A stretch of 64,000 nucleotides of DNA from Gemmata sp051859125 (GCF_051859125.1 NZ_JBHYGG010000035.1:14771-78770); one strand, 5' to 3'. Shown: positions 1-7,390, counted from the first letter of the stretch. Numbers and translations are program-made. Notes: generated by a model from the letters alone, not told the origin.

Positions 1-1595
1 TCATCGAGGACCTGAAGAGCCGGAACCACACGTTCGTCAACGGCAAGGAGGTCAGCCCGCCGGGCCGCCAGCCGCTCAAGCCCGACGACCGGATCAAGAT
101 CTGCGACTTCCTGTTCCAGTTCCGCGACGAGCGGTTCGTGAAGCCGGGCAAGCTCCCGGCGTGGATGCAGAAGGAGGCGTCCGAGGAGGACGCCGACGCC
201 GGCGGGATGACGACGATCGAGGCGAGCCAGGGCGCGGCCAACGCCAACGACTTCCTCCAGGTGGCCCCGGCCGACCGGCTCCGGGCGCTGCTGGACATCA
301 GCACCGGGCTGTCGAAGACCCTCGACCTCGACCAACTGCTCGTCCAGATCGCCGACACGCTCCTGGGCACGTTCAAGCAGGCCGACCGGTGCTTCGTGCT
401 GCAACTGGACGAGGGCGGGCGGCCGATCCCGAAGGTGGTCAAGAGCCGGCACGTGGGCACCGAGGACCCGCGGTTCAGCCGCACCATCGTCCGCAAGGCG
501 ATCGATTCGCGGCAGGCGTTCCTCAGCGAGGACGCGACCGGCGACACGAACCTCGGCCCGGCCGCGAGCATCGCCGAGTTCAAGATCCGGTCCGTGATGT
601 GCGTCCCGCTCATGAGCGCCGAGGGCCGGCCGGTCGGCGCGATCCAGCTCGACACCCAGAACCGGACCAAGAAGTTCAACACCGACGACCTGAACCTGCT
701 CGCGATCGTCGCCAACCTGGCGAGCGTGGCGGTGGACAAGGCTCGGCTGCACGCCTCGGTGCTGGCCCGCGAGAAGGAGCAGAAGGAGATCGAACTGGCC
801 CGCACGGTGCTGCTCGGGTTCCTCCCGCAGACGCTCCCGACCCACGACGGGTACGAGTTCTTCTCGCACTACTCCCCGGCCCAGACGGTCGGCGGCGACT
901 ACTACGACTTCGTCACCCTGCCCCACGGGCGGGTCGCGATCGTCCTGGGCGACGTGGCCGGCAAGGGCGTCCCGGCGGCGCTCCTGGTCGCGAAGCTCAG
1001 CTCCGAGGTCAAGTTCTCGCTCGTCACCGAGCCGAACCCGGCGCGGGCGGTGACCCTGTTGAACGACCAGATGATCCGCGGCGGGCTCCAGGACCGGTTC
1101 GTGACGCTCACGGTCATGGTGCTCGACCCGGCCACGCACGAGCTGACGGTGGTGAACGCCGGGCACATGAACCCGAAGCTGTTCAAGGGGACCAAGGGCG
1201 AGCTCGGCGAGGCGATCTCGAACGACGCCACGGGGCTGCCGCTGGGCGTGGTGCCCGGGTACGAGTACGAGATGATGACCGTCCTCCTCGACCTCGGGGA
1301 CACGATCACCGTGTACACCGACGGCGTCACCGACGCGATGAGCCCCGCCGGGGAGATGTTCGGGATGGACCGGGTGGACCGGTTCCTGTTCCCGGACGGG
1401 TCGGAGCTGCCCGACACGGTGCGGCCCAAGCGGATGGGCGAGCGGCTCGTGGCCGAGGTCCGCCGCCACGCCGGGGGGGTGCCCCAGAACGACGACATCG
1501 CCGTCGTGTGCTTCGGCCGGTTGGAGGAGCGGCTGGCCCCGATGTCGGGGGTCACCCGGCCGCGGGCGACCGGCGCGTGGCCCGCGGCCACATGA
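1..1595 (+). CDS. FHA-GAF-SpoIIE (PP2C) signalling phosphatase, 5' end missing
   Basis: This gene enters the window already open: the reading frame is continuous from base 3, so the true start lies upstream and about 530 residues are visible. Bases 3-130 encode the end of an FHA (phosphothreonine-binding) domain, recognisable by the S-R-N-x-T-F-V-N-G-K signature. A GAF domain follows at about 270-750. A SpoIIE-type PP2C serine phosphatase domain covers about 835-1540, with the metal-binding GGDYYD, then GDVAGKG and the closing N-D-D-I. Such proteins dephosphorylate regulatory proteins, often anti-sigma antagonists, in the cytoplasm; the FHA domain suggests docking to a Ser/Thr-kinase target. 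ClpS follows 90 bases later, probably as its own unit because it has a strong ribosome site. The fold call is firm; the substrate is unknown. Confidence 0.9.
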   Translation, partial: IEDLKSRNHTFVNGKEVSPPGRQPLKPDDRIKICDFLFQFRDERFVKPGKLPAWMQKEASEEDADAGGMTTIEASQGAANANDFLQVAPADRLRALLDISTGLSKTLDLDQLLVQIADTLLGTFKQADRCFVLQLDEGGRPIPKVVKSRHVGTEDPRFSRTIVRKAIDSRQAFLSEDATGDTNLGPAASIAEFKIRSVMCVPLMSAEGRPVGAIQLDTQNRTKKFNTDDLNLLAIVANLASVAVDKARLHASVLAREKEQKEIELARTVLLGFLPQTLPTHDGYEFFSHYSPAQTVGGDYYDFVTLPHGRVAIVLGDVAGKGVPAALLVAKLSSEVKFSLVTEPNPARAVTLLNDQMIRGGLQDRFVTLTVMVLDPATHELTVVNAGHMNPKLFKGTKGELGEAISNDATGLPLGVVPGYEYEMMTVLLDLGDTITVYTDGVTDAMSPAGEMFGMDRVDRFLFPDGSELPDTVRPKRMGERLVAEVRRHAGGVPQNDDIAVVCFGRLEERLAPMSGVTRPRATGAWPAAT

Positions 1596-1685
1596 CCCGC
1601 CCCCAACCCGTAAGATGTACCGAGGGACGCCCGATCGGGGTTCGACGCGCCGCGCGTGCTGCGGACCACCGGAGGTGACGCGAAG

Positions 1686-2012
1686 ATGAGCGGAACAACC
1701 ACACTGCCCGAGGCCGACGTCGAACAGGAGCAGCGCACCAAGCGGCAGCCGCCGTACAACGTGATCCTGCTGAACGACGACGACCACACGTTCGAGTACG
1801 TCATCGAGATGCTCAAGGCGCTGTTCGGCCACCCGGTCGAGAAGGGGTACCAGCTCGCGAAGCTGGTGGACTCGACCGGCCGCGCGGTCGTCTGCACCAC
1901 GAGCCTGGAGCGGGCCGAGTTGAAGAGGGACCAGATCCACGCCTTCGGCCCCGACGCCCGCATCCCGCGGTGCAAGGGGTCGATGACCGCGGAACTCGAA
2001 CCGGCCGAATGA
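1686..2012 (+). CDS. clpS: ATP-dependent Clp protease adaptor ClpS
   Basis: Encodes a 108-residue ClpS adaptor. ClpS binds proteins with destabilising N-terminal residues and delivers them to the Clp ATPase/ClpP protease in the cytoplasm. The family core is visible: P-P-Y-N-V-I-L-L-N-D-D-D near residue 23, the following helix, and the C-terminal D-Q-I-H-A-F-G-P-D segment. The chosen start is the ATG at 1686, preceded by GGAGGTGACG; an upstream in-frame start at 1656 lacks this site. Length is normal for the family. Two ClpP genes lie 47 kb away (48581 and 49480), but no ClpA/ClpC ATPase is in the window. A 35-bp-stem hairpin follows 11 bases after the stop. Confidence 0.95.
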   Translation: MSGTTTLPEADVEQEQRTKRQPPYNVILLNDDDHTFEYVIEMLKALFGHPVEKGYQLAKLVDSTGRAVVCTTSLERAELKRDQIHAFGPDARIPRCKGSMTAELEPAE

Positions 2013-2022
2013 TTGGGTGAAT

Positions 2023-2106
2023 GAAAAAGGTAAGAAGTAAGCGGTAAAGACAGAAGCGGCTCGACGGCACGGCTTCTGTCTTTACCGCTTACTCCTTACC
2101 TTTTTC
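2023..2106. terminator. Long hairpin between convergent genes, likely bidirectional terminator
   Basis: An inverted repeat with 35-base arms (2023-2057 and 2072-2106), one mismatch and a 14-base loop sits between the convergent clpS and cyclophilin genes. The left arm begins with a run of A and the right arm ends with a run of T, so transcripts from either side would end in a stem followed by U residues, as intrinsic terminators do. The stem is much longer than a terminator needs. Confidence 0.75.
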
Positions 2107-2120
2107 TTTACTCGGCGTGG

Positions 2121-2696
2121 TCACTTCCCCGCTTCGAGCTTCACCGACTTGATGACCACGTCGTCCTCGGGCACGTTCTCGAACCCGGCCTTGGTGCCGG
2201 TCTTCACTTCCTTGATCTTGTTCACGACGTCCATGCCCTCGGTGACGCGGCCGAACACGGTGTACCCCGAGGCCTTGTCCGGCGAGCCGTCGAGCCCCTT
2301 GTTGTCCTTCACGTTGATGTAGAACTGGGCCGTGGCGCTGTCGGGGGCGCTGGTGCGGGCCATCGCGATCGTCCCGCGGGCGTTGGACAGCCCGTTGTTC
2401 GACTCGTTCTTGATCGGGTCGCGGGTCTTCTTCTCCTTCATCCCCGGCTCGAACCCGCCGCCCTGGATCATGAACCCGTCGATGACCCGGTGGAACACGG
2501 TGCCGTCGTAGTGCTTGTCCTCGACGTACTTCAGGAAGTTCTTGACCGTGACCGGGGCCTTGTCCTCGAACAGCTCGATCTTGACGGTCCCGTGGTTGGT
2601 CTCCATCACGACGATCGGGTTCGCGGCCCGTGCCCCGCCCGCAGAGAGGACGCCGAGGGCGACGCAGCAGAGCCGGAGCACCTTGGTCGAGAGCAT
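2121..2696 (-). CDS. Secreted cyclophilin-type peptidyl-prolyl isomerase
   Basis: A 191-residue cyclophilin with an N-terminal signal peptide: a basic start, a leucine/valine core and a cleavage-like A-R-A-A near residue 25. The cyclophilin domain fills the rest, with F-H-R-V-I near residue 69 (the catalytic Arg), G-G-G-F-E-P, A-M-A-R-T and the Q-F-Y-I-N strand. It catalyses cis-trans isomerisation of X-Pro bonds in exported proteins, here presumably in the periplasm. The start is the ATG at 2696, because longer in-frame versions would bury the signal peptide. A second, lipoprotein-type cyclophilin is at 26837. Fold confidence is high; substrates are unknown. Confidence 0.92.
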   Translation of the reverse strand: MLSTKVLRLCCVALGVLSAGGARAANPIVVMETNHGTVKIELFEDKAPVTVKNFLKYVEDKHYDGTVFHRVIDGFMIQGGGFEPGMKEKKTRDPIKNESNNGLSNARGTIAMARTSAPDSATAQFYINVKDNKGLDGSPDKASGYTVFGRVTEGMDVVNKIKEVKTGTKAGFENVPEDDVVIKSVKLEAGK

Positions 2697-2773
2697 GTTT
2701 GGACTCCTGGGGTGAGAGCGCCCGCGTCGGTGCGGGCGCGGTTCGACCGGGCTGATTGTACGGACGGGGCGGG

Positions 2774-3412
2774 TCAGTTCAGCGGGGTGCGGGCGGGACC
2801 GGCGGCCTCCATCTGGCGGCGCAGGTCGGCGAAGTGGGCGGTCAGTTCGTCGGCGCTCTTCACCGCCCCGCGGGAGCACGACCCGGTCGAGCACCCCCCG
2901 CCGGTCGAGCACCCGCCCCCCGACTCGGTGCCGCACCCGGGCTTGCCGCACCCGCCCTGCGAGGGCTCGTCCTTCGCGGTCGGCGAGCGGGACAGGTCGA
3001 GGAGCCGCACCGCGAGGCCGAACCGGTCCGAGAGTCGTTCGAGGAGGGCGGTGGCGTCGCAGGCGTCCCACGGCAGTGCGTGCAGGATCGCGACGCCATC
3101 GAGGGTGGTCTCCACGTCCGCGAACACGAGCGGGAGCGTGTGTTCGATCGTGCCGTCGGTCGCGGCCGCGAGGACCTCCTGGGCGGTCGCCTCGGTACGG
3201 GCGGCGATCGCCTCGTCGTCGGCCGTGGCGCGGCGGAGGACTTCGCCGTCGTCGCCGGCCCCGTCGAGCGCGACGAGCACCTCGCCGAGTTCGGTGCCCC
3301 GCACGGTGCGCACGGCCGCCCGTTCGCCCCGCGTGAGGGCGAGCTCCGAGCGGAACCGGCCGAGGAAGCCGGGGCGGCCGTACTGGATGAGGTAGGTGGT
3401 CACGGCGGTCAC
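2774..3412 (-). CDS. PSP1 (YaaT-like) domain protein with cysteine-rich tail
   Basis: A 212-residue protein whose first ~130 residues fit the PSP1/YaaT family: an opening beta strand, then T-V-R-G-T-E-L-G-E-V (the G-x-E-x-G signature) and a later D-A-T-A-L-L-E-R-L-S-D-R-F. In Bacillus, YaaT works with YlbF and YmcA, carries Fe-S clusters, and affects RNase Y and phosphorelay output. The C-terminus here has about seven Cys in Gly/Ser-rich spacing (coding positions about 2870-2960), which could bind metal or a cluster; that is inference. The GTG start at 3412 overlaps the upstream stop (GTGA), implying translational coupling; an alternative GTG lies at 3403. Confidence 0.75.
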   Translation of the reverse strand: MTAVTTYLIQYGRPGFLGRFRSELALTRGERAAVRTVRGTELGEVLVALDGAGDDGEVLRRATADDEAIAARTEATAQEVLAAATDGTIEHTLPLVFADVETTLDGVAILHALPWDACDATALLERLSDRFGLAVRLLDLSRSPTAKDEPSQGGCGKPGCGTESGGGCSTGGGCSTGSCSRGAVKSADELTAHFADLRRQMEAAGPARTPLN

Positions 3413-4044
3413 GCCTTCGGGGCGTCCTCGAAGCCGAAGAACTCGCGCATGTGGCGGTCGTACTCGCCCTGGCCGAAGTCGGAGCTGAGGTCGAGCCGCA
3501 GCTCGTTGATGACCTTGATGCTCTGGTCCTTCAGCCACAGCGTCCAGCACGCCGAGCAGACGTCCGCCTGGATGCGGGTGCCGATCTCGTCGGACACCGG
3601 AGGGGCGGCGAGCGGCTTGGCCCGCTTGCCCTCCATGCACCCGGGCCGCTGGCACCGGAACCCGGTGTCGGGGCTGCCGTCGTCCTCGACCTTCGGGGGC
3701 ACCGGGGCCGGGACCGGTGCGCCGATCGACACGAGGAGCTTGGCGATCGCCTCGCGGGGGAGCCGGTCGCCGCGCTCGTCGGCGGTGGCCCAGCCCCGCG
3801 TCAGCACCTCGGCGGCCTTGTCCCTGTGGCCCTCCTTGATGAGGCACTCGCCGAGGTACTGGTACACCCGCGAGAACCCGGGGCTCAGCTTCAGGGTGCG
3901 CTCGAACGCCTCGACGGCCTCGGGGAACTGGCCGTCCTCCATGAGCGCCTGCCCGAGCCGGAACTGGGCCAGGTCGTCCTCGGGGTCGCCCTGAACCATG
4001 TTCCGGTATCGTGCGATCTGCTCGGTCCGCTCGGCGGGGGTCAT
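3409..4044 (-). CDS. TPR protein fused to a YggX-like (Fe(II)-trafficking) C-terminal domain
   Basis: A 211-residue protein in two parts. Residues ~15-100 form tetratricopeptide-like helices (Q-F-R-L-G-Q-A-L-M-E-D-G-Q-F and V-Y-Q-Y-L-G-E-C-L). Residues ~130-205 resemble YggX, the small protein that protects against oxidative damage to Fe-S enzymes: I-G-T-R-I, then A-C-W-T-L-W-L-K-D-Q-S-I-K-V-I-N-E-L-R-L-D and an ending M-R-E-F. Two extra Cys pairs (C-Q-R-P-G-C and C-S-A-C) precede and enter this part. It overlaps the downstream PSP1 gene by 4 bases, so both may act together in iron or Fe-S handling; that is inference. The start is the ATG at 4044. Confidence 0.72.
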   Translation of the reverse strand: MTPAERTEQIARYRNMVQGDPEDDLAQFRLGQALMEDGQFPEAVEAFERTLKLSPGFSRVYQYLGECLIKEGHRDKAAEVLTRGWATADERGDRLPREAIAKLLVSIGAPVPAPVPPKVEDDGSPDTGFRCQRPGCMEGKRAKPLAAPPVSDEIGTRIQADVCSACWTLWLKDQSIKVINELRLDLSSDFGQGEYDRHMREFFGFEDAPKA

Positions 4045-4063
4045 CTTGTACTCGGGGTGGTTG

Positions 4064-4138
4064 GGGGTTGGAGATTGGAGGTTGGAAGCGAGGCGAAGGG
4101 TTCCACTTCCAACCTCCGACTTCCAATCTCCCATCCCC
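4064..4138. repeat. Imperfect inverted repeat of GGAGATTGG/GGTTGGAAG words
   Basis: Between two minus-strand genes lies an imperfect palindrome built from purine-rich words (GGAGATTGG, AGGTTGGAAG) and their complements, with a short central spacer near 4090-4100. It could fold into a hairpin at the end of the 4143-4985 transcript. It differs in sequence from the other palindromes in the window. Confidence 0.6.
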
Positions 4139-4142
4139 GGAG

Positions 4143-4985
4143 TCAGTTCGAGGGCAGGATCGTCAGCGGCAGCTCGTAGGTGACCTTCTTGTTGGCCACC
4201 TTGTCCGTCGCGGTGAGCTGGACGGTGAACTTCCCGGGGCGGTTCATGAACACCGGGAACCGCATCCCGAACGCGCCGTCGGCGGCCTCGACGCCGCTGT
4301 CCTGGATGTGCGTCCGGGGCTTCTCGAGCGTCGGGGTTCCCTTGTCGTCGGCGAGCTGGAACTGCAACTCGATGTTCGGCTGCTTGGTCTTCGCGTCCCG
4401 CTGGAACGAGGCGACGCTGAACTGCACGAACAGGGTCTGGCCGACGACGCCGGTGGTCGGGGCGGCGAACTGGCCCCGCTCGTCGTGGCTGGAGTACACC
4501 GCGACGATCCCGAAGTCCCGCTTGAGCACCTCGAACTTGACGGTCACCGTGTCCTCTTTCCCCTTCACCTTCGGGTCCTCGACGCGGATCTTGCACGTGT
4601 AGGTGCCGGGGTCCTGGTCGAGCCCGATGGTGATGAACGCGCGGGCCGGGATGCTGGTGCCCCGCAGCGGGACGAAGTCGACCAGCTCGCGGGGGTCCTG
4701 CTTGAAGATGGACTTGTCGGCCGCGTCGCGGACCTCCATCGACATCTTATACTTGGCGGTCCCGTCCCCATCGATGGTCAGCCCGTTGATGTCGTACCCG
4801 ATGAACAGCACGTCGCCGGGGAGCAGCTTGGCCGCGGGCCGCGGGCCGCCGAGTTCGCCGATCGTAAGGCGCACGTTGGACAGCTTCAGGTCGCCGCCCT
4901 GCTTCGCGGCGGCCGCCGTCAGCACCGCGGGCCGGGCGGAGGGGAGCAGCGACACCAGAGCGACGAGCATGAGCGCGTGGTACAT
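4143..4985 (-). CDS. Secreted protein of unknown function, beta-sandwich-like
   Basis: A 280-residue protein with a signal peptide (M-Y-H-A-L-M-L-V-A-L-V-S-L-L-P-S, cleavage near A-A-A-A-K around residue 28). The mature part is rich in beta-strand patterns and contains stretches typical of Ig-like or CARDB-type modules (P-G-T-Y-T-C-K-I-R-V-E-D near residue 125 and P-G-K-F-T-V-Q-L-T-A-T-D near residue 255). I recognise no catalytic motif. It probably sits in the periplasm or at the cell surface. The start at 4985 is directly preceded by a hairpin (4990-5045) in the mRNA, which might affect initiation. Confidence 0.75.
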   Translation of the reverse strand: MYHALMLVALVSLLPSARPAVLTAAAAKQGGDLKLSNVRLTIGELGGPRPAAKLLPGDVLFIGYDINGLTIDGDGTAKYKMSMEVRDAADKSIFKQDPRELVDFVPLRGTSIPARAFITIGLDQDPGTYTCKIRVEDPKVKGKEDTVTVKFEVLKRDFGIVAVYSSHDERGQFAAPTTGVVGQTLFVQFSVASFQRDAKTKQPNIELQFQLADDKGTPTLEKPRTHIQDSGVEAADGAFGMRFPVFMNRPGKFTVQLTATDKVANKKVTYELPLTILPSN

Positions 4986-4989
4986 TGGC

Positions 4990-5045
4990 TGGCCCTGTTG
5001 AGGGGGTGCGTCGGGGTCCGTTACGACCGAAGCACAACAGGGCCA
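4990..5045 (-). promoter_or_regulatory. Hairpin just upstream of the 4985 start codon
   Basis: Perfect 11-base arms (4990-5000 and 5035-5045, TGGCCCTGTTG and its complement) enclose a 34-base loop. In the minus-strand mRNA the 3' arm ends four bases before the AUG at 4985, and no clear Shine-Dalgarno sequence is visible, so the fold may influence initiation. No known riboswitch is recognised. Confidence 0.3.
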
Positions 5046-5426
5046 TTGTCGCGGGCGTTGGCGGGAGTGCCAACGGGGGCGGCGAAGTTTCGCGCCGGGT
5101 TCGTGGGTGTGCGGTGGCGTTCCGGAGCCGCGAGGTTGGGGTGCGTCGCTCGGTTGTGGTGCTGCGTTCGGAATGGTTCCGGGTGACTCCCCAACCCACG
5201 TCCGGAATCAACGTTTCAGGTCCGGAACCAGTTCACTTGGCCGGAAGAATTGTTGTCAGGCCGATCACCCTGCCCCACTCGCGGCGCATGCTCCACGTCC
5301 ACCGCCCGATAGGTCAGGTCGCGCGGGATCAACGACCCGCATGGGGAAATCCGGACACGCGGGGCCCCGCACGATTTCGTCGCGTTTCTCGAGTGCGAAA
5401 CCCTTCCCCTGGACGCCCGAGCGGTG
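5046..5426. other. Non-coding stretch, no gene seen
   Basis: About 380 bases without a credible gene: open frames here have poor composition and no ribosome site. A small hairpin (GTTGGC/GCCAAC near 5060) and several TCCGGAA words are visible, without an obvious role. The right end leads into the -10 box of the structured RNA at about 5440. Confidence 0.5.
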
Positions 5427-5432
5427 TATTAT
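5427..5432 (+). promoter_or_regulatory. Candidate -10 box (TATTAT) for the 5440-5710 RNA
   Basis: TATTAT at 5427-5432 stands out in GC-rich surroundings and lies 8 bases before the likely RNA start near 5440. No good -35 hexamer is present at the usual distance (TTCCCC around 5404-5409), so this is tentative. Confidence 0.35.
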
Positions 5433-5544
5433 TCCAGCGGCTTGAGCGGGTCGCGCGTCCGAGGCGCGACGGGCTGGAGGCGGAGGGAGGTCCCTCTGGT
5501 AAGGGGCCTTCTGAAGCGAGTCCTTGTTGAAAGGAGGTGGTCCT

Positions 5545-5592
5545 GTGCCAAGTAGTTATTGTTACCAGGATTTCGAGGGCCGGCTGGCTTAA
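5545..5592 (+). CDS. Candidate 15-residue peptide after a near-perfect Shine-Dalgarno
   Basis: GTG start at 5545, one base after the GAAAGGAGGTGGTCC element (core AGGAGG at 5532-5537, 7 bases from the start), encoding M-P-S-S-Y-C-Y-Q-D-F-E-G-R-L-A. The codons AGT-AGT-TAT-TGT-TAC are unusually AT-rich for this genome, which hints that the segment is constrained for RNA structure or initiation. The TAA stop overlaps the next ATG. Whether it is translated cannot be told from sequence alone. Confidence 0.35.
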   Translation: MPSSYCYQDFEGRLA

Positions 5593-5654
5593 TGGCCGCG
5601 TTACGGGCGGACCGTATAGCCGGCTGCCCAATTTACGAGTCGTCGGGGATCTAA
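5592..5654 (+). CDS. Candidate 20-residue peptide coupled to the preceding mini-ORF
   Basis: The ATG at 5592 shares one base with the previous stop (TAATG), the usual layout for termination-reinitiation. It encodes M-A-A-L-R-A-D-R-I-A-G-C-P-I-Y-E-S-S-G-I and stops at TAA 5652-5654, 12 bases before the terminator stem. No family is recognised. A programmed frameshift joining the two is possible, but no clear slippery motif is seen. Confidence 0.3.
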   Translation: MAALRADRIAGCPIYESSGI

Positions 5655-5666
5655 CCGCCGACTCAC

Positions 5667-5710
5667 TGAACGCCCCGGGGTGTTTTGCACCCCGGGGCGT
5701 TCACGTTTTT
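5667..5710 (+). terminator. Intrinsic terminator with perfect 16-bp stem
   Basis: Arms at 5667-5682 and 5688-5703 pair perfectly over 16 bp around a TTTTG loop, followed by CG and five T (5706-5710). This is one of the clearest Rho-independent terminators in the window and ends the structured RNA. Confidence 0.85.
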
Positions 5711-5725
5711 CTTCCGAATGGATCA

Positions 5726-5777
5726 GGCACACCCCGTGTGCCGTCGTGTGACAAGAGAACGGCACACGGAGTATGCC
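5726..5777. repeat. Inverted repeat with 19-base arms
   Basis: GGCACACCCCGTGTGCCGT at 5726-5744 pairs with its near complement at 5759-5777 (two mismatches, 14-base loop). It lies just past the terminator and just before the stop of the minus-strand EVE gene, so it probably ends that transcript. Confidence 0.65.
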
Positions 5778-5779
5778 GA

Positions 5780-6184
5780 CTACTTTCCCATCTCCTCGAT
5801 CTTCTTCCATAGCTCGTCCGGCACCGGCATCACCGACAGCCGCGACTGCCGCACCAACTCCCAGTTCGCGAACGCCGCGTCGGCCTTGATCGCGGCGAGC
5901 GTCACAGGCTTCTTCAGCTTCCGCACCGGTTTCACGGTGACCGCGACGAGTTTCCCACTCGCGTCGCCGGGGTCGGGGACCGCCGCCGCGGTCGCCTCCA
6001 TGACGCCGATTACGGCCTTCTCGTCGCCGGTGTGGTAGAAGAAGATGCGGTCGCCCTTCTGGACCGCCCGGAGGTGCTTCTGGGCCAGCGCGTTCTTGAC
6101 GCCGCTCCACGTCGTCGTGCCGTCGCGCTCCAGGTCGGCGAAGCTGTACGTGCCGGGCTCTTCCTTGAACAGGTACAGGGCCAT
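5780..6184 (-). CDS. EVE (PUA-like) domain protein
   Basis: A 134-residue single-domain EVE protein. The signature is clear: Y-L-F-K-E-E-P near residue 4, T-T-W-S-G-V-K-N near residue 24, G-D-R-I-F-F-Y-H-T-G near residue 44, and the closing Q-S-R-L-S-V-M-P-V near residue 113. EVE domains belong to the PUA superfamily and bind modified DNA bases or, in some proteins, RNA; they are often linked to restriction of modified DNA, but no restriction partner is adjacent here. Length fits the single-domain form. The start is the ATG at 6184. It is probably cytoplasmic. Confidence 0.9.
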   Translation of the reverse strand: MALYLFKEEPGTYSFADLERDGTTTWSGVKNALAQKHLRAVQKGDRIFFYHTGDEKAVIGVMEATAAAVPDPGDASGKLVAVTVKPVRKLKKPVTLAAIKADAAFANWELVRQSRLSVMPVPDELWKKIEEMGK

Positions 6185-6300
6185 TGTGGTTCACTCCTGG
6201 GCACTTGGTCGCGCGTAAAATGGTCCGGCGTGGCCCCGGCACTCACCACGTGCTTCACAACTTGTTTGCGGCCGGGGTCACGCCGCTCTTCTCAAAATCA

Positions 6301-6423
6301 CCCAGTGCTCCCGCACTGGGCTCAGAACGTCGGCCCCTCCGGGGCGGAAGCCCGAAGCTGTAGATTCGAACTCTTCACCCCCGCAGGGGGTCGACGTTCT
6401 GAGCCCGGTGCGGAAGCACTGGG
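6301..6423. repeat. Long palindrome with 32-base arms and internal GC hairpins
   Basis: Arms at 6301-6332 and 6392-6423 are near-complementary (core CTCAGAACGTCG). Inside lie smaller hairpins such as GCCCCTCCGGGGC. This fills most of the 250-base gap between the EVE gene and the hydrolase and resembles in design the elements at 14584, 56324, 57047 and 62870. Confidence 0.75.
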
Positions 6424-6437
6424 GAACGTGACGTCGC

Positions 6438-7283
6438 TTACTTGTCGAAGTCGCGGAACAGCACCTTACGGGCCTTCTCGACCTCTTCCGGGGTCCACCG
6501 CGTCAGCTTCTCTTTCGCCAGTTCGCTGATGACCTTCACCGACTGCGGCGCGAGCATCGCGTGCCAGTGGTCGGTCTGGACGAGCACCGCGGGGACGCCG
6601 GCCTTGCGGCAGTCGTCGGGCCACTGGCTCGACAGCTTCACGAGCCCGTCGGCCTCGATCCGCTTCACCTTGCACACGACGCACGTGATCTGGAGCTTCT
6701 CGTCGAACTGGCCGGTGCCGGCGACCTGGGTGCGAATCGAGGGCGCGAGCGACTCCACGAACGGGGCCTGCACCCTCGGGTAGCCGACCTTCAGGCTCGC
6801 CAGCTCGGCCCCAGCGTGCGGGGACGCCACGGTGATGACCTTCGTCACCCCCGAGTCCGGGTGCGCCTCGGCGAACACCCGGGCGATGATCCCCCCCGCC
6901 GAGTGCCCGATCAGCACCACCTCCTCGTACCCGGCCTGCTTCAACCGGCCCACCGCGGCGCGCAGTCCCGGCGACATCGCGACCGCGTCGAGCGGCACCG
7001 TCTGCGCGTACCCGAACGCGAACACGTCCGCGTCCTTGGCGAGCGTGCGCACCAACTCCGAACTCGGCTGCTGGTACTCGCGCAGTTCGGGCTTCGTCGC
7101 ATAGCTGGGGCGAAACGGGTGGATCTTGAGCCCGGGGATGAGCAGCACGGCCCGATCCTTGGTCCGCGGCGGGTTGATCGCGAACACCCCCTTCCGCTCG
7201 GGGGCGACCTGCCACAGTTCCGTGGGCAGTTCGACCGCGGGGGCAACGAAGGCCGCGAGGACAAGCGGCAGGCTCGGGGTCAT
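6438..7283 (-). CDS. Secreted alpha/beta hydrolase (lipase/esterase-like)
   Basis: A 281-residue protein with an N-terminal signal peptide (M-T-P-S-L-P-L-V-L-A-A-F-V-A-P-A). The alpha/beta hydrolase features are the strand-loop L-L-I-P-G-L-K near residue 49 (oxyanion region), the nucleophile elbow G-H-S-A-G-G near residue 125, and a likely acid/His pair near D-H-W-H-A towards the C-terminus. Such proteins hydrolyse lipid or ester bonds outside the cytoplasm. Two Cys in C-V-V-C are near residue 203. The start at 7283 gives the signal peptide. The precise substrate is unknown. Confidence 0.82.
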   Translation of the reverse strand: MTPSLPLVLAAFVAPAVELPTELWQVAPERKGVFAINPPRTKDRAVLLIPGLKIHPFRPSYATKPELREYQQPSSELVRTLAKDADVFAFGYAQTVPLDAVAMSPGLRAAVGRLKQAGYEEVVLIGHSAGGIIARVFAEAHPDSGVTKVITVASPHAGAELASLKVGYPRVQAPFVESLAPSIRTQVAGTGQFDEKLQITCVVCKVKRIEADGLVKLSSQWPDDCRKAGVPAVLVQTDHWHAMLAPQSVKVISELAKEKLTRWTPEEVEKARKVLFRDFDK

Positions 7284-7390
7284 GCGTGCTCCCGGGGGAC
7301 CGACAGGTGAACGTGAGGCACGACGCTTGTACCGGATTGCGTGGGTGGCCCGCTACGCCGGTTTGAAACGGCGCGTGCCGCCCATTGGGA

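Larger units (their letters stand above)
5440..5710 (+). ncRNA. Stand-alone structured RNA with extreme Shine-Dalgarno and two coupled mini-ORFs
   Basis: This 270-base unit has its own candidate -10 box and a strong intrinsic terminator, and no plus-strand gene follows. Visible parts in order: a perfect 7-bp hairpin (5450-5470); a second hairpin (5486-5511, 9 pairs including two G-U); then GAAAGGAGGTGGTCC at 5529-5543, which pairs with the conserved 3' end of 16S rRNA over 15 positions with one G-U; then a 15-codon mini-ORF (5545-5592) whose TAA overlaps the ATG of a 20-codon mini-ORF (5592-5654); then the terminator. It matches none of tmRNA, SRP RNA, RNase P RNA or 6S RNA in their conserved cores. 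It may be a small-peptide mRNA or a ribosome-binding regulatory RNA. Strand and boundaries are fairly secure; function is unknown. Confidence 0.5.

Noticed and set aside
5529..5543. Fragment of 16S rRNA
   Set aside because: The sequence is the complement of the 16S 3' end, not the rRNA itself, and nothing around it resembles rRNA.
5537..5812. A 91-residue open frame across the structured RNA
   Set aside because: It runs through the terminator and the next hairpin and gives a product without sensible composition.
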